Shown: piece after piece, positions 24,589-33,293 of the stretch
Position numbering within the stretch: the stretch's first letter is position 1
Layout of the letters: the number at the start of each line of letters is the position of its first letter
From: Achromobacter spanius
Lineage (GTDB): Bacteria > Pseudomonadota > Gammaproteobacteria > Burkholderiales > Burkholderiaceae_B
Length of the DNA stretch: 64,000 nt
Assembly (NCBI RefSeq): GCF_029637605.1
Contig: NZ_CP121261.1
Span: 930,001-994,000 of the forward strand
Direction of reading: 5' to 3'
The notes under the pieces: generated by a model
What the model was told of the DNA's origin: nothing
Databases searched by the model: none
Seen by the model: only the letters and a program-made list of their open reading frames with translations
Translations under genes and position numbers: made by a program

Positions 24589-26319
24589 ATGAAACGTACC
24601 TACGAAAGTCTGCGCAGCGCCGCCTGGATGGCCAAGGACGACCTGCGTTCGTTCGGCCATCGGTCCCGCATGATGCAAATGGGCTATGCCCCGGATGACT
24701 GGGTCGGCCGGCCGATCATCGCCATCATCAACACCTGGTCCGACCTGAACCCCTGTCACAGCCACTTCAAGCAGCGCGTGGAAGACGTGAAGCGCGGCGT
24801 ATTTCAGGCGGGCGGGTTTCCGGTGGAGCTGCCGGCGATTTCGGTGTCGGAATCGTTCGTGAAGCCCACCACCATGCTCTATCGCAACTTCCTGGCCATG
24901 GAAACCGAAGAGCTGCTGCGCAGCCATCCGGTGGATGGCGCGGTGCTGATGGGCGGTTGCGACAAGACCACGCCGGGCCTGCTCATGGGCGCCATCAGCG
25001 CCGGGCTGCCGTGCGTGTACGTGCCCGCCGGCCCCATGCTGCGCGGTAACTGGAAGGGCAAGATCCTGGGCTCGGGCTCTGATGCGTGGAAGCTCTGGGA
25101 CGAGCGCCGCGCCGGCAAGATCACCCAGGAACAATGGACCGAAGTGGAAGGGGGCATTGCCCGCAGCTACGGCACCTGCATGACGATGGGCACGGCCAGC
25201 ACCATGACCGCCATCGCCGAATCCATCGGCATGACGCTGCCGGGCGCGTCCTCGATTCCGGCCGCCGACGTCGGCCACATGCGCATGTCCGCCGAATGCG
25301 GCCGCCGCGTGGTGGACATGGTCTGGGACGACCTGACTCCCCAGCGCATCCTGAGCATGGCTTCGTTCAAGAACGCCATCAACGTGGCCATGGCCATGGG
25401 CTGTTCCACCAACGCCATCATTCACCTGGTGGCCATGTCGCGCCGCGCCGGCCACGCCGTGGGCCTGGAAGATTTTGATGCCGCCAGCCGCAAGGTGCCG
25501 GTCATTGCCAACATCCGCCCCAGCGGCGACACCTACCTGATGGAAGACTTCTATTACGCGGGCGGCTTGCCGGCGCTGATGTCGCGCCTGGAAGGCCACC
25601 TGGACCTGTCGGCCATGACCGTGACCGGCAAGACGCTGGGCGAAAACATCGCCGGCGCCGAGGTCTATAACGACGACGTGATCCGCAAGCTGGACACCGC
25701 CATCTACGACGAAGGCGCGCTGGCCGTGCTGCGCGGCAATATCGCGCCCGACGGCTGCGTCATCAAACCCAGCGCCTGCGCGCCGCAGTTCTTGCAGCAC
25801 ACCGGGCCGGCGCTGGTGTTCGACGACTACCCCAGCATGAAGGCCGCGGTAGACGACGAAAACCTGGACGTGACGCCGGAACACATCATGATCCTGCGCA
25901 ACGCCGGCCCGCAAGGCGGCCCCGGCATGCCGGAATGGGGCATGCTGCCCATTCCCACCAAGCTGGTGAAGCAGGGCGTGCGCGACATGCTGCGCCTGTC
26001 GGACGCCCGCATGAGCGGCACGAGTTACGGCGCCTGCATTCTGCATGCCGCGCCCGAATCGTATGTGGGCGGGCCGCTGGCCTTCGTCAAGACGGGCGAC
26101 CTGATCACGGTCGACGTGCCGGCCCGCAGCATCCACCTGAACATCAGCGACGAAGAACTGGCCGCGCGCCGCGCCGCCTGGACGCCGCCGCCCAAGCGCT
26201 ACGAGCGTGGCTACGGCTGGATGTATTCCAAGCACATCCTGCAAGCCAACGACGGCTGCGATTTCGATTTCCTGGAAACCGAGTTCGGCGCGCCCGTGCC
26301 TGAACCCGAGATTTTCTAA
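24589..26319 (+). CDS. IlvD/EDD family sugar-acid dehydratase
   Basis: The 576-residue enzyme is of L-arabonate/D-xylonate dehydratase size. Iron-sulfur and active-site segments are visible: NPCHSHF, MGGCDKTTPG and SYGTCMTMGTASTM; also PAGPMLRGNW and RMSGTSYGACILH. These enzymes dehydrate aldonic acids to 2-keto-3-deoxy acids using an Fe-S cluster and Mg2+. ATG at 24589 gives the usual MKRxYESLRSAAW start; ATG at 24541 adds 16 proline-rich residues. With the next genes (RraA-like, Bug) it forms a sugar-acid uptake and breakdown operon under the GntR regulator; exact substrate unknown. Confidence 0.88.
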   Translation: MKRTYESLRSAAWMAKDDLRSFGHRSRMMQMGYAPDDWVGRPIIAIINTWSDLNPCHSHFKQRVEDVKRGVFQAGGFPVELPAISVSESFVKPTTMLYRNFLAMETEELLRSHPVDGAVLMGGCDKTTPGLLMGAISAGLPCVYVPAGPMLRGNWKGKILGSGSDAWKLWDERRAGKITQEQWTEVEGGIARSYGTCMTMGTASTMTAIAESIGMTLPGASSIPAADVGHMRMSAECGRRVVDMVWDDLTPQRILSMASFKNAINVAMAMGCSTNAIIHLVAMSRRAGHAVGLEDFDAASRKVPVIANIRPSGDTYLMEDFYYAGGLPALMSRLEGHLDLSAMTVTGKTLGENIAGAEVYNDDVIRKLDTAIYDEGALAVLRGNIAPDGCVIKPSACAPQFLQHTGPALVFDDYPSMKAAVDDENLDVTPEHIMILRNAGPQGGPGMPEWGMLPIPTKLVKQGVRDMLRLSDARMSGTSYGACILHAAPESYVGGPLAFVKTGDLITVDVPARSIHLNISDEELAARRAAWTPPPKRYERGYGWMYSKHILQANDGCDFDFLETEFGAPVPEPEIF

Positions 26320-26420
26320 GCCTGGTTTCTTATTGCGCGTTGCCTGTTGCCGGTTTCTAGCCGGCTTCTTGCCCGCTTTTTGTCCGCTTGTTGCCCGCTT
26401 GTTGCCTATTTCTTGCCTAA
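26310..26420 (+). repeat. Degenerate CTTGTTGCC-type repeats after the dehydratase
   Basis: The gap to the next gene is filled by imperfect repeats of TTGCC-containing units (for example CGCTTGTTGCC twice at 26386-26407). The dehydratase stop region TTTCTAAGCC is echoed as TTTCTAGCC about 40 bases later. No gene or clear terminator lies here. Confidence 0.55.
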
Positions 26421-26434
26421 TGCCCGGAGCCATC

Positions 26435-27154
26435 GTGTCCCAAATGAATCCCGAAACCCGTGCCCGCCTGTCCGGCATCAGCACGGCCACCCTGTGCACC
26501 GCCTTGTTCAAGCGCGGCCTGCGCAACCAGTTCATCCAGGACGTGCGTCCGCTGAACGCCAACCTGCCCAATATGGTCGGCCCGGCGTTCACCCTGCGCT
26601 ACATCCCGGCCCGCGAAGACCTGAACACCATCAAGGTGTTTGAAGACCGCTCGCACCCGCAGCGCGTGGCGGTCGAGACCTGCCCGGAAGGCGCCGTATT
26701 GGTCATGGACAGCCGCAAGGACGCGCGCGCCGCGTCCGCCGGTTCCATCCTGATCACGCGCCTGATGAAGCGCGGTGTGGCGGGCGTGGTCACCGACGGC
26801 GGCTTTCGCGATTCCCCGGAAATCGCCGAACTGGGTTTCGCTGCCTATCACCAGCGTCCGTCGGCCCCCACCAACCTGACGCTGCATCAGGCGCTGGACA
26901 TCAACGAACCCATCGGCTGCGGCGACGTGGCGGTGTGGCCCGGCGACATCGTCGTGGGCGATCGTGAAGGCGTGGTGGTGATTCCGGCGCATCTGGCCGA
27001 CGAGATCTCGATCGAAGCGGTAGAGATGACCGCGTTCGAAGACTTCGTGACCAGCCAGGTGCAGCAGGGCGCGTCCATCCTGGGCCTGTACCCGCCCACC
27101 GACCCGGGCACCCAAGACAAATTCGCCGCCTGGCGCAAAGAACAAGGCCGTTGA
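26435..27154 (+). CDS. RraA-like protein (HMG/CHA aldolase superfamily)
   Basis: This 239-residue protein of the RraA/4-hydroxy-4-methyl-2-oxoglutarate aldolase fold has ISTATLCTALFKRGLRNQF near the N terminus and the conserved GVVTDGGFRDSPEI (metal/substrate Arg-Asp) plus WPGDIVVGDREGVVVIP. In sugar-acid operons such proteins act as lyases or accessory decarboxylases on keto acids, not as RNase E inhibitors. GTG at 26435 is chosen because GGAG lies five bases upstream; ATG at 26420 and ATG at 26444 are alternatives. It lies between a dehydratase and a Bug receptor. Confidence 0.82.
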   Translation: MSQMNPETRARLSGISTATLCTALFKRGLRNQFIQDVRPLNANLPNMVGPAFTLRYIPAREDLNTIKVFEDRSHPQRVAVETCPEGAVLVMDSRKDARAASAGSILITRLMKRGVAGVVTDGGFRDSPEIAELGFAAYHQRPSAPTNLTLHQALDINEPIGCGDVAVWPGDIVVGDREGVVVIPAHLADEISIEAVEMTAFEDFVTSQVQQGASILGLYPPTDPGTQDKFAAWRKEQGR

Positions 27155-27161
27155 GCTTTGC

Positions 27162-27181
27162 CGCCGGCCGCCCGGCCGGCG
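27162..27181 (+). other. Intercistronic GC hairpin
   Basis: CGCCGGCC and GGCCGGCG flank a GCCC loop just after the RraA-like stop codon and before the Bug gene. There is no T tract, so it looks like an RNA-stability or processing element within the operon rather than a full terminator. Confidence 0.5.
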
Positions 27182-27223
27182 ATCCATACCAATAAGTCAA
27201 TAAATCAAGGCAGGAGACAATCC

Positions 27224-28210
27224 ATGAATACGCAACGACGCAGCGCGTTGGGCGCGCTGCTGGCCGCTACCCTGTGCGCGCTGGCCATGCCCGCCAGCGC
27301 CGCCGACTGGCCCGCGCAAAAGCCCATTTCCTATGTGGTGCCGTTCACTGTGGGCGGTTCCACCGACGTGGTCGGCCGTGTGCTGGCCCAGAAGCTGGCT
27401 GACCGCCTGCACCAGAACGTCATCGTTGAAAACAAGCCCGGCGCGGCCGGCGGCATCGGCGCCACCTACGTGGCCAAGGCCGCGCCCGACGGCTACACGC
27501 TGTTTGGCGGCACCATCAGCACGCACGCCATCAATGCCAGCCTGTACAAGAACCTGAAGTACGACCCGGTCAAGGACTTCGAGCCGGTGTCGCTGATTGC
27601 CTACCTGCCCAACGTGCTGCTGGTGGACCCGAACCTGGGCGTGAATTCGGTGGCGGATTTGATCGCGCTGCTCAAGCGCGACCCGAACAAGCGCACCTTC
27701 GCCTCGTCCGGCGCGGGCACGTCCACGCACCTGGCCGGTGAATTGTTTTCCAGCATGATCGGCGTGCCGCTCACGCACGTGCCGTACAAGGGCACGCCGC
27801 CCGCCATGGTGGATGTGTCGTCCGGCTCGGTGACCTTCATGTTCGACCAGATGACGGCCGCGCTGCCGCTGCTGCAAACCGGCAAGCTGAAACTGCTGGC
27901 CGTCACCACCAAGGACCGCATCGCGCTGGCGCCCGATGTGCCCACCATGCAGGAAGCCGGCGTGCCGGGCTTCCAGATGGCGTCCTGGCAGGCCGTCTAC
28001 GCGCCCAAGGGCACGCCCAAGCCTATCCTGGACAAGCTTGCGGCCGAGATCGCCATCATCCTGAAAGAACCTGATGTGCAGGAAAAGCTGGGCAAGACCA
28101 TGGGCATGGAGCTCGTGGGCAGCACGCCCGACCAACTGCGCGCGCTGATGGCCACCGAAATTCCGCGTTGGGCGGAAGTGGTGAAGAAGTCCGGGGCAAC
28201 GGTGGAGTAA
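27224..28210 (+). CDS. Bug/TctC family periplasmic solute receptor
   Basis: The 328-residue protein has a signal peptide (RRSALGALLAATLCALAMPASA, cleavage near residue 26). The mature part shows Bug hallmarks: YVVPFTVGGSTDVVGR, VVGRVLAQKL, VENKPGAAGGIGA, HVPYKGTPPAMVD and LAPDVPTMQEAGVPGF. Bug proteins trap carboxylated ligands for tripartite tricarboxylate transporters. AGGAGA upstream supports ATG 27224; the longer frame is leader. It is last in the sugar-acid operon, and no TctA/TctB membrane genes are nearby, so it is an orphan receptor. Confidence 0.9.
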   Translation: MNTQRRSALGALLAATLCALAMPASAADWPAQKPISYVVPFTVGGSTDVVGRVLAQKLADRLHQNVIVENKPGAAGGIGATYVAKAAPDGYTLFGGTISTHAINASLYKNLKYDPVKDFEPVSLIAYLPNVLLVDPNLGVNSVADLIALLKRDPNKRTFASSGAGTSTHLAGELFSSMIGVPLTHVPYKGTPPAMVDVSSGSVTFMFDQMTAALPLLQTGKLKLLAVTTKDRIALAPDVPTMQEAGVPGFQMASWQAVYAPKGTPKPILDKLAAEIAIILKEPDVQEKLGKTMGMELVGSTPDQLRALMATEIPRWAEVVKKSGATVE

Positions 28211-28240
28211 TCCACGGTGGCATGACCAACGGTGGAATAA
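28199..28240 (+). repeat. 15-bp repeats with in-frame stop codons at the end of the Bug gene
   Basis: ACGGTGG recurs at 28199, 28214 and 28229, exactly 15 bp apart, starting inside the last codons of the gene. Each unit ends with a stop in the same frame (TAA 28208, TGA 28223, TAA 28238), so the gene has triplicated 3' ends and stops. Confidence 0.75.
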
Positions 28241-28258
28241 CGTCTGCTCAAGAACGGC

Positions 28259-28297
28259 AAAACGCCCACGTGCACGCAAGTGCGACGTGGGCGTTTT
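28259..28297. terminator. Bidirectional terminator between converging Bug genes
   Basis: Arms AAAACGCCCACGT (28259-28271) and ACGTGGGCGTTTT (28285-28297) pair perfectly, and the inner GCAC/GTGC extends the stem to a GCAA tetraloop with one bulged G. A before and T after on both strands suit termination in both directions. Confidence 0.9.
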
Positions 28298-28314
28298 TAC
28301 CTGGGAGCCAGGTC

Positions 28315-29301
28315 TTAGTTGACCTTGATGTTCCGTTCCTTCACCAGCGTCTTCCACTGGGCGGTTTCCTTGGCCAGGTGATCGCGCAGCTCGTCGGGCG
28401 CGCTGCCGATGGATTCCGCACCGATGGAATCCAGCGTGGCCCGGACCTTGGGTTCGGCCAAAGCAACGCGCATGGCTTCGTTCAGCTTGGCCACCACTTC
28501 CGGCGGCGTGCCGGCGGGGGCGAAGGCGGCGAACCAGGGCATCAGTTCATAGCCCGCCACGCCGGCTTCCTGCATGGTCGGCACATCCGGCAGGGCGGCG
28601 GAGCGCTTGGCGGTGGTCACGCCCAAGGCGCGCAGTTTGCCGGTGGCGATGTGCGGCTTGGCCGACGTGATGCTGTCGAACATGTAGTCCACCTGTCCGC
28701 CCAAGAGGTCGGCCACGGCGGGGCCGCTGCCCTTGTAGGGCACGTGCAGCATCTCGACGCCGGTCATCGACACGAACAATTCGCCGGCAAGGTGGATGGA
28801 CGTGCCGACCCCCGCCGAGGCGTAGGTGTAGTGATTGGGCTGGGCCTTGGCCTTGGCAATGACATCCGCCACGCTGGTGGCGCCAGTGCGCTCGGGGTTG
28901 GTGACCAGCACGTTGGGCACCACGGCCAGCAGCGAGATCGGGGCGAAGTCCTTGATGGGGTCGTAGTTCAGGTCGGTGTACAAGGCCGGGTTGACGGCCA
29001 TGCCGTTGGCCACGATCAGGATGGTGTAGCCGTCAGGCTTGGAACGCGCCACGCCGGCCGCGCCGATGTTGCCGCCCGCGCCCGCGCGGTTTTCCACGAT
29101 GAACGTGGTGTTGAGCTGTTTGCCCATTGATTCGCTCAGCGTGCGGGCAATGCTGTCCATGGCGCCGCCGGGCGGGAAGGGAACCACCCACTTGACCGGG
29201 CGGTCGGGGTAGCTGTCGGCCAGCGCGGCGGACGCGCCGCCCAGCAGCGACAGGGCCAGGATGGCGCGGGCAAAGGGTTTGATCACATGGCGCAGGCGCA
29301 T
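28315..29301 (-). CDS. Bug/TctC family periplasmic solute receptor
   Basis: The 328-residue exported protein has a signal peptide ending near SAALADS (residue 29), then VKWVVPFPPGGAMDSIAR, VENRAGAGGNIGAAG, HVPYKGSGPAVADLLGG and LPDVPTMQEAGVAGYE, all Bug signatures. GGAGA upstream supports the start. It follows the muconate cycloisomerase gene by 96 bases on the same strand; an eight-T tract after a weak stem in that gap could attenuate transcription. The neighbour suggests an aromatic acid or muconate-type ligand, which is inference. Confidence 0.9.
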   Translation of the reverse strand: MRLRHVIKPFARAILALSLLGGASAALADSYPDRPVKWVVPFPPGGAMDSIARTLSESMGKQLNTTFIVENRAGAGGNIGAAGVARSKPDGYTILIVANGMAVNPALYTDLNYDPIKDFAPISLLAVVPNVLVTNPERTGATSVADVIAKAKAQPNHYTYASAGVGTSIHLAGELFVSMTGVEMLHVPYKGSGPAVADLLGGQVDYMFDSITSAKPHIATGKLRALGVTTAKRSAALPDVPTMQEAGVAGYELMPWFAAFAPAGTPPEVVAKLNEAMRVALAEPKVRATLDSIGAESIGSAPDELRDHLAKETAQWKTLVKERNIKVN

Positions 29302-29397
29302 GGTTGTCTCCGTGGTGCTTGATGGTTGGTGGGCGCGCTCTTGGCGGCGCGGGCCCGTCTTGCCGGGTAAAAAAAAGAGCGTTGTCCGCGTGATCGC

Positions 29398-30522
29398 TCA
29401 GCGGTCGCGGCGATAGAAATTCAGTTTGTCTTCGTCCAGCGTCAGCCCCAAGCCGGGGCCGTCGGGCAGTTCCAGTTCAAAGTCGGCGTAGCGCGGCGGG
29501 TTCGCCACGATGTCGTCTTTCAGCAGCAGGGGGCCGAACAGTTCCGTGCCCCACGACAGGCGCGGCAGGCAGGCAAAGCCGTGGGCGGAAGCCACCGACC
29601 CCACCGAGCCTTCCAGCATGGTGCCGCCATACAGCGACATGCCGGCTGCGTCGCCCACGGCCGCGGTGCGCAGCATTTCATACAGGCCGCCGGACTTGGC
29701 GATCTTCAAGGCCAGCACATCGGCCGCGCCCTGGCGCGCGATGTCCAGCGCATCTTCCGGGCCATTGACGGCTTCGTCCGCCATGATGGGCACCACGAAG
29801 CGTGCCGCCAGCCGCGCCATGCCGGCCAGGTTGGCGCGCGGAATGGGTTGTTCGATCAGGTCCACCCCGGCAGCTTCCAGCCGGGCAATGGCGCCGGCCG
29901 CATCGGCTTCGTTCCAGGCCTGGTTCACATCCACCGTGACGCGGGCGCGGTCGCCCAGCGCCTGCTTGATGCGCGACACATGCGCCACGTCTTCCGACAC
30001 GGCGCGGCGTCCCACTTTCAGCTTGAAGGTGTTGTGGCGGCGGCTTTGCAGCAGCGACTCGGCTTCTTCGATATCGCGCGCGGTGTCGCCGCTGGCCAGG
30101 GTCCACAGCACGGGCATGCGCTTGCGCACCGCGCCGCCCAGCAGGGTGGACACCGGCACGTTCAGCCGTTTTCCTTGCGCGTCCAGCAGCGCGGTTTCCA
30201 GTGCCGACTTGGCAAAGCGATTGCCGCGCGCCACCTTCTCCAGCCGCTGCATGGCGGCGTGGATGTTGGTGGCGTCGCCGCCCGCCAGCGCGGGCGCCAG
30301 ATAGGTATCGATGGCCAGCTTGATGCCCTCGGGGCTTTCTTCTCCGTAGGACAGGCCGCCGATGGTGGTGGCCTCGCCGATGCCTTCGATGCCGTCGCTG
30401 CAAGTCAGCCGCACAATCACCAGCGTCTGGCGCTGCATGACCGCCATGGCCAGTTGATGGGCGCGGATGGTGGGCAGGTCCACCAGAATGGCCTGGACCG
30501 AGAGAATGCTGACCGGATTCAT
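29398..30522 (-). CDS. catB: Muconate cycloisomerase (enolase superfamily)
   Basis: The 374-residue enzyme has the N-terminal capping domain and TIM barrel of muconate lactonising enzymes. Catalytic and metal residues are in place: FKLKVG (Lys pair), VDVNQAW (Asp), LIEQPIP (Glu), IMADEAV (Asp) and ALKIAKSGG (Lys). It converts cis,cis-muconate to muconolactone in the catechol branch of the beta-ketoadipate pathway. A LysR gene of CatR type is divergent, as is usual for catB. catA and catC are not in the window. Another enolase-superfamily substrate cannot be excluded. Confidence 0.88.
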   Translation of the reverse strand: MNPVSILSVQAILVDLPTIRAHQLAMAVMQRQTLVIVRLTCSDGIEGIGEATTIGGLSYGEESPEGIKLAIDTYLAPALAGGDATNIHAAMQRLEKVARGNRFAKSALETALLDAQGKRLNVPVSTLLGGAVRKRMPVLWTLASGDTARDIEEAESLLQSRRHNTFKLKVGRRAVSEDVAHVSRIKQALGDRARVTVDVNQAWNEADAAGAIARLEAAGVDLIEQPIPRANLAGMARLAARFVVPIMADEAVNGPEDALDIARQGAADVLALKIAKSGGLYEMLRTAAVGDAAGMSLYGGTMLEGSVGSVASAHGFACLPRLSWGTELFGPLLLKDDIVANPPRYADFELELPDGPGLGLTLDEDKLNFYRRDR

Positions 30523-30606
30523 ACTTTTAATGCCAAGGGTTAAGCGATTGATCGCAGTATGGCTTGCGCTTTCCCATTGCGTCCAAGACTATATGGGTTT
30601 CCATTA

Positions 30607-30621
30607 ATACCTTTAAGGTCT
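30607..30621. promoter_or_regulatory. Candidate CatR/CatM-type operator
   Basis: ATAC-N7-GTCT, with ACCTT-T-AAGGT symmetry, lies ten bases before the LysR start in the catB-catR gap. BenM/CatM sites are ATAC-N7-GTAT, so it matches all but one position. ATGG-GTTT-CCAT at 30593-30604 is a second small inverted repeat. Confidence 0.35.
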
Positions 30622-30630
30622 AGGTCAACC

Positions 30631-31533
30631 ATGGAACTTCGGCACCTGCGGTATTTCCAGGCCGTGGCGGAAGAGGGCAGTTTCACGCGCGCCGCCGTCC
30701 GCCTGCACATCGCCCAGCCCCCGCTCAGCCGCCAGATACGCCAGCTTGAGGACGAGCTGGGCGTGTTGCTGTTTGAGCGCACCACGCGCGCGCTGCGCCT
30801 GACCGAGGCCGGGCGCTTTTTGTTGGAGCAGTCGCGCTTGCTGACGGCGCGGCTGGAAGAGGTGCTGGAAGGCACGCGCAGGCTGGGGCAGACCCAGCGC
30901 CGCTGGTTTGGCATCGGGTTCGTGCCGTCGACGCTGTATGGATTCGTGCCGGAACTGATTCGGCAACTGCGCAGCGCCGACCCTCAGGTAGAAGTGGGGC
31001 TGATGGAAATGACGACCCTGCCGCAGCTGGAGGCGCTGAAGGCCGGGCGCATCGACCTGGGCATCGGCCGGATCCTGCTGGACGACCCGGCCATTGAACG
31101 GCAGGTGTTGATGACGGAAGCCCTGGTGGCCGCCGTGCCCTTGCATCACCCTTTGGCGGGCGCGGCCAGCGTGTCGGTGGAACGCCTGGCGCAAGAACCT
31201 TTTGTGCTGTATCCGGCGCGGCCCCGGCCCAACTTCGCGGACCACGTGCTGGGGTTGTTCCGCGCGGCGGGTCATTCGCTGCAAGTGGTGCAAGAAGCCA
31301 ATGAATTGCAGACGGCGATTGGCCTGGTCGCGGCGGGCTTGGGCGTGTCGGTGGTGCCGGCATCCGTGCAGCGCTTGCAGCGTCAGGACGTGGCGCATGT
31401 GCCGATCGAGGGCGATGGGTTTGTGTCGCCGGTGATTGCCAGCTACCGCAAGGACGACGGGTCGGCGTTCCTGGCCCGCGCGCTGAGCCTGGCGCAGGCC
31501 CTGGCCGCGCGCAGTGCAGCGCCGCCTGTTTGA
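30631..31533 (+). CDS. catR: LysR family regulator, CatR/BenM type
   Basis: The 300-residue protein starts MELRHLRYFQAVAEEGSFTRAAVRLHIAQPPLSRQIRQLEDELG, the exact N-terminal style of CatR, CatM and BenM, and has an effector domain with GLGVSVVPASVQRL. These regulators activate cat genes when muconate binds. ATG at 30631 is preferred over the frame start at 30559. It is divergent from the muconate cycloisomerase gene, which supports the assignment. Confidence 0.82.
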   Translation: MELRHLRYFQAVAEEGSFTRAAVRLHIAQPPLSRQIRQLEDELGVLLFERTTRALRLTEAGRFLLEQSRLLTARLEEVLEGTRRLGQTQRRWFGIGFVPSTLYGFVPELIRQLRSADPQVEVGLMEMTTLPQLEALKAGRIDLGIGRILLDDPAIERQVLMTEALVAAVPLHHPLAGAASVSVERLAQEPFVLYPARPRPNFADHVLGLFRAAGHSLQVVQEANELQTAIGLVAAGLGVSVVPASVQRLQRQDVAHVPIEGDGFVSPVIASYRKDDGSAFLARALSLAQALAARSAAPPV

Positions 31534-31539
31534 ACCCCT

Positions 31540-32508
31540 TCAGAAGCTGACCGCCAGCCCCACTGAGAACCCCGACACATTGGTGCCGAACACATACCGG
31601 CCCACCAGCCGCGTGCGCGTGATGATGACGTCGTAGGCGCTGGAGTCCAGTTCCAGGCCCGCTCCCACGGAGGTCAGGCGGTCAAAGCCCAGCACTCCAC
31701 GCTGGTCGCCCAGGAATTCGGAATGCGTCAGTTCCAGCACATAGCGCAGCGGCCGTTGCAGCAGCACGATGCCCGTGGGCGCCCGGTAGCGCGCCCACAA
31801 GTTGGCCGATTGCGCGGTGGCGTTGCCCTGTACGGCGGCCGAGCTGGAGAAGCTCTTCAGGCGGATATCTGAATAGCGCAGCTCCACGTCCACTTCGTAG
31901 CCGGGCCGGTAGTGCTCGTAGTCGAGCATCAGCGATCCACCCAGGCCGTAGGCGTTCAAGGACCCGCGGTCCAGGAAGTCAACGTCGGTGCCGGTTTGCC
32001 GCCCAACATACCAGCTGGCGGCGCGCAGGTCGCTGGTGACGTTGCCCAGCGCCACGTTGAAGATGGGGCGCAGCTTCAGTTCGTCGGTCAGCTTGAAGTC
32101 CCAGCCGATGCCGCCGGTGGCCGACAGACTGTTCCATTTGGTGGGGATGCTGCGGTTTTCGGCGCCCTGGGTGGCCACGAAGGTGGGGTCGTAGCGGCTG
32201 CCGGCCAGTACGCCTTCCAGGTAGATGGGCACCGAATCCGAAATGGTGTCGCCGCCGCCCAACTGCGTCATGAAGAATTCCGTGGACCCCGAGGTGGAGC
32301 CGCCACCACTGCCGATGTTCAGTGAGCTGGTCGTGATGTCGGGCACGATGGAAAACGACATCAGCGCCAGCACGCCGTTGGCGCGCTTTTGCAGATCGTC
32401 CTTGCTGAGTCGCAGCGTTTGCGCGCTGGCGTCCGGCCCGGCGGCGCACGCCAGCGCGGTGACGACACAGGCCGACACCCGTGCTGTGGCGCGCGTGGCC
32501 GCTGTCAT
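31540..32508 (-). CDS. Outer-membrane beta-barrel protein of unknown function
   Basis: The 322-residue exported protein has a signal peptide with cleavage near DASAQ (residue 30). The mature part has alternating hydrophobic beta strands, Gly and aromatic residues (for example YVLELTHSEFL, TRLVGRYVFG) and a C-terminal Phe preceded by VGLAVSF, the usual outer-membrane sorting signal. I do not recognise a named family; it could be a solitary autotransporter-like barrel. Its ATG overlaps the stop of the DUF4239 gene, placing it last in a coupled unit with a diguanylate cyclase. Confidence 0.7.
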   Translation of the reverse strand: MTAATRATARVSACVVTALACAAGPDASAQTLRLSKDDLQKRANGVLALMSFSIVPDITTSSLNIGSGGGSTSGSTEFFMTQLGGGDTISDSVPIYLEGVLAGSRYDPTFVATQGAENRSIPTKWNSLSATGGIGWDFKLTDELKLRPIFNVALGNVTSDLRAASWYVGRQTGTDVDFLDRGSLNAYGLGGSLMLDYEHYRPGYEVDVELRYSDIRLKSFSSSAAVQGNATAQSANLWARYRAPTGIVLLQRPLRYVLELTHSEFLGDQRGVLGFDRLTSVGAGLELDSSAYDVIITRTRLVGRYVFGTNVSGFSVGLAVSF

Positions 32509-33293
32509 TTCAGGGCTCCTGAGGGCGCGCCCATCGCTTCCCGCTGTGCCATCAGCAGCGTATCGCTCTGGTCGATGCGGATGGCGCCGATACGCGGAAA
32601 CTCGAAGTCGATGATGATGTACAGCGCCACCGTCATCACCAGCGCATAGATGATCTGGTGGAACAGCGTGTCGCGCTGCGCGGTGGCCAGGTTCAGGCCG
32701 ATCAGGCAGGCGCAGACCAATGCCAGGAAGCACAGGAACACGTAGGTCATGGCCGGCGGGTGCACTTTTTGCGCAACCATCTGTGCGGTGGACACGTCGA
32801 ACATGTCGTTCACGGCGCCGATGTACGACGTCGCGAAGGGCGGCACGGCATTCCTGGCCGCCAGCATCGACCCCTTCCATATCTCGTTTTGCAGGGCCGA
32901 GGCCTTTGCCGCGATCGCATCGCGCTGCTCCAGGTCGGCCACGTTGCGGTAGTAGTTGATGCGCTCGTCCACGTACAGCCGAAATTGATCGCGCAGCGCG
33001 GGCTGGTCGGCCACATTCAGCATGTCGATGCGCAACCAGGCGGTGCCGATGGAATTCACTTCCTGCACCAGCAGGTTGCGCCGCTCGGCCATGCGCTGCG
33101 CGGCGCCCGAAAACGTAAAGGCGATCAGCAAACCCAACAGGGCGAAGACCGAGGCCTCGATGGCCGCCGAGCCCGCGCGGCCCTTTTCGTCGGCTTGCTG
33201 GCGCTTGCCGAGGTAGCGTCCGAATCGGATCGCGCCAAGTAAAAGCAAAAAGAACGCGGCGGCGCACAGCGCCAGAATCGATGAGTAGCTCAC
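32505..33293 (-). CDS. DUF4239 (bestrophin-like) membrane protein
   Basis: This protein has 262 residues from GTG 33293. It has an N-terminal membrane helix (LALCAAAFFLLLLGAIRFG), a second helix with EASVFALLGLLIAFTFSGAAQRM, a soluble helical middle (WLRIDMLNVADQPALRDQFRLYV) and two C-terminal helices. This is the DUF4239 layout, a family of unknown function with some likeness to bestrophin channels. The GTG is chosen because it overlaps the upstream stop as GTGA and the N terminus fits; the longer frame is basic and improbable. Sandwiched and overlapping between a diguanylate cyclase and a barrel protein. Confidence 0.78.
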   Translation of the reverse strand: MSYSSILALCAAAFFLLLLGAIRFGRYLGKRQQADEKGRAGSAAIEASVFALLGLLIAFTFSGAAQRMAERRNLLVQEVNSIGTAWLRIDMLNVADQPALRDQFRLYVDERINYYRNVADLEQRDAIAAKASALQNEIWKGSMLAARNAVPPFATSYIGAVNDMFDVSTAQMVAQKVHPPAMTYVFLCFLALVCACLIGLNLATAQRDTLFHQIIYALVMTVALYIIIDFEFPRIGAIRIDQSDTLLMAQREAMGAPSGALK

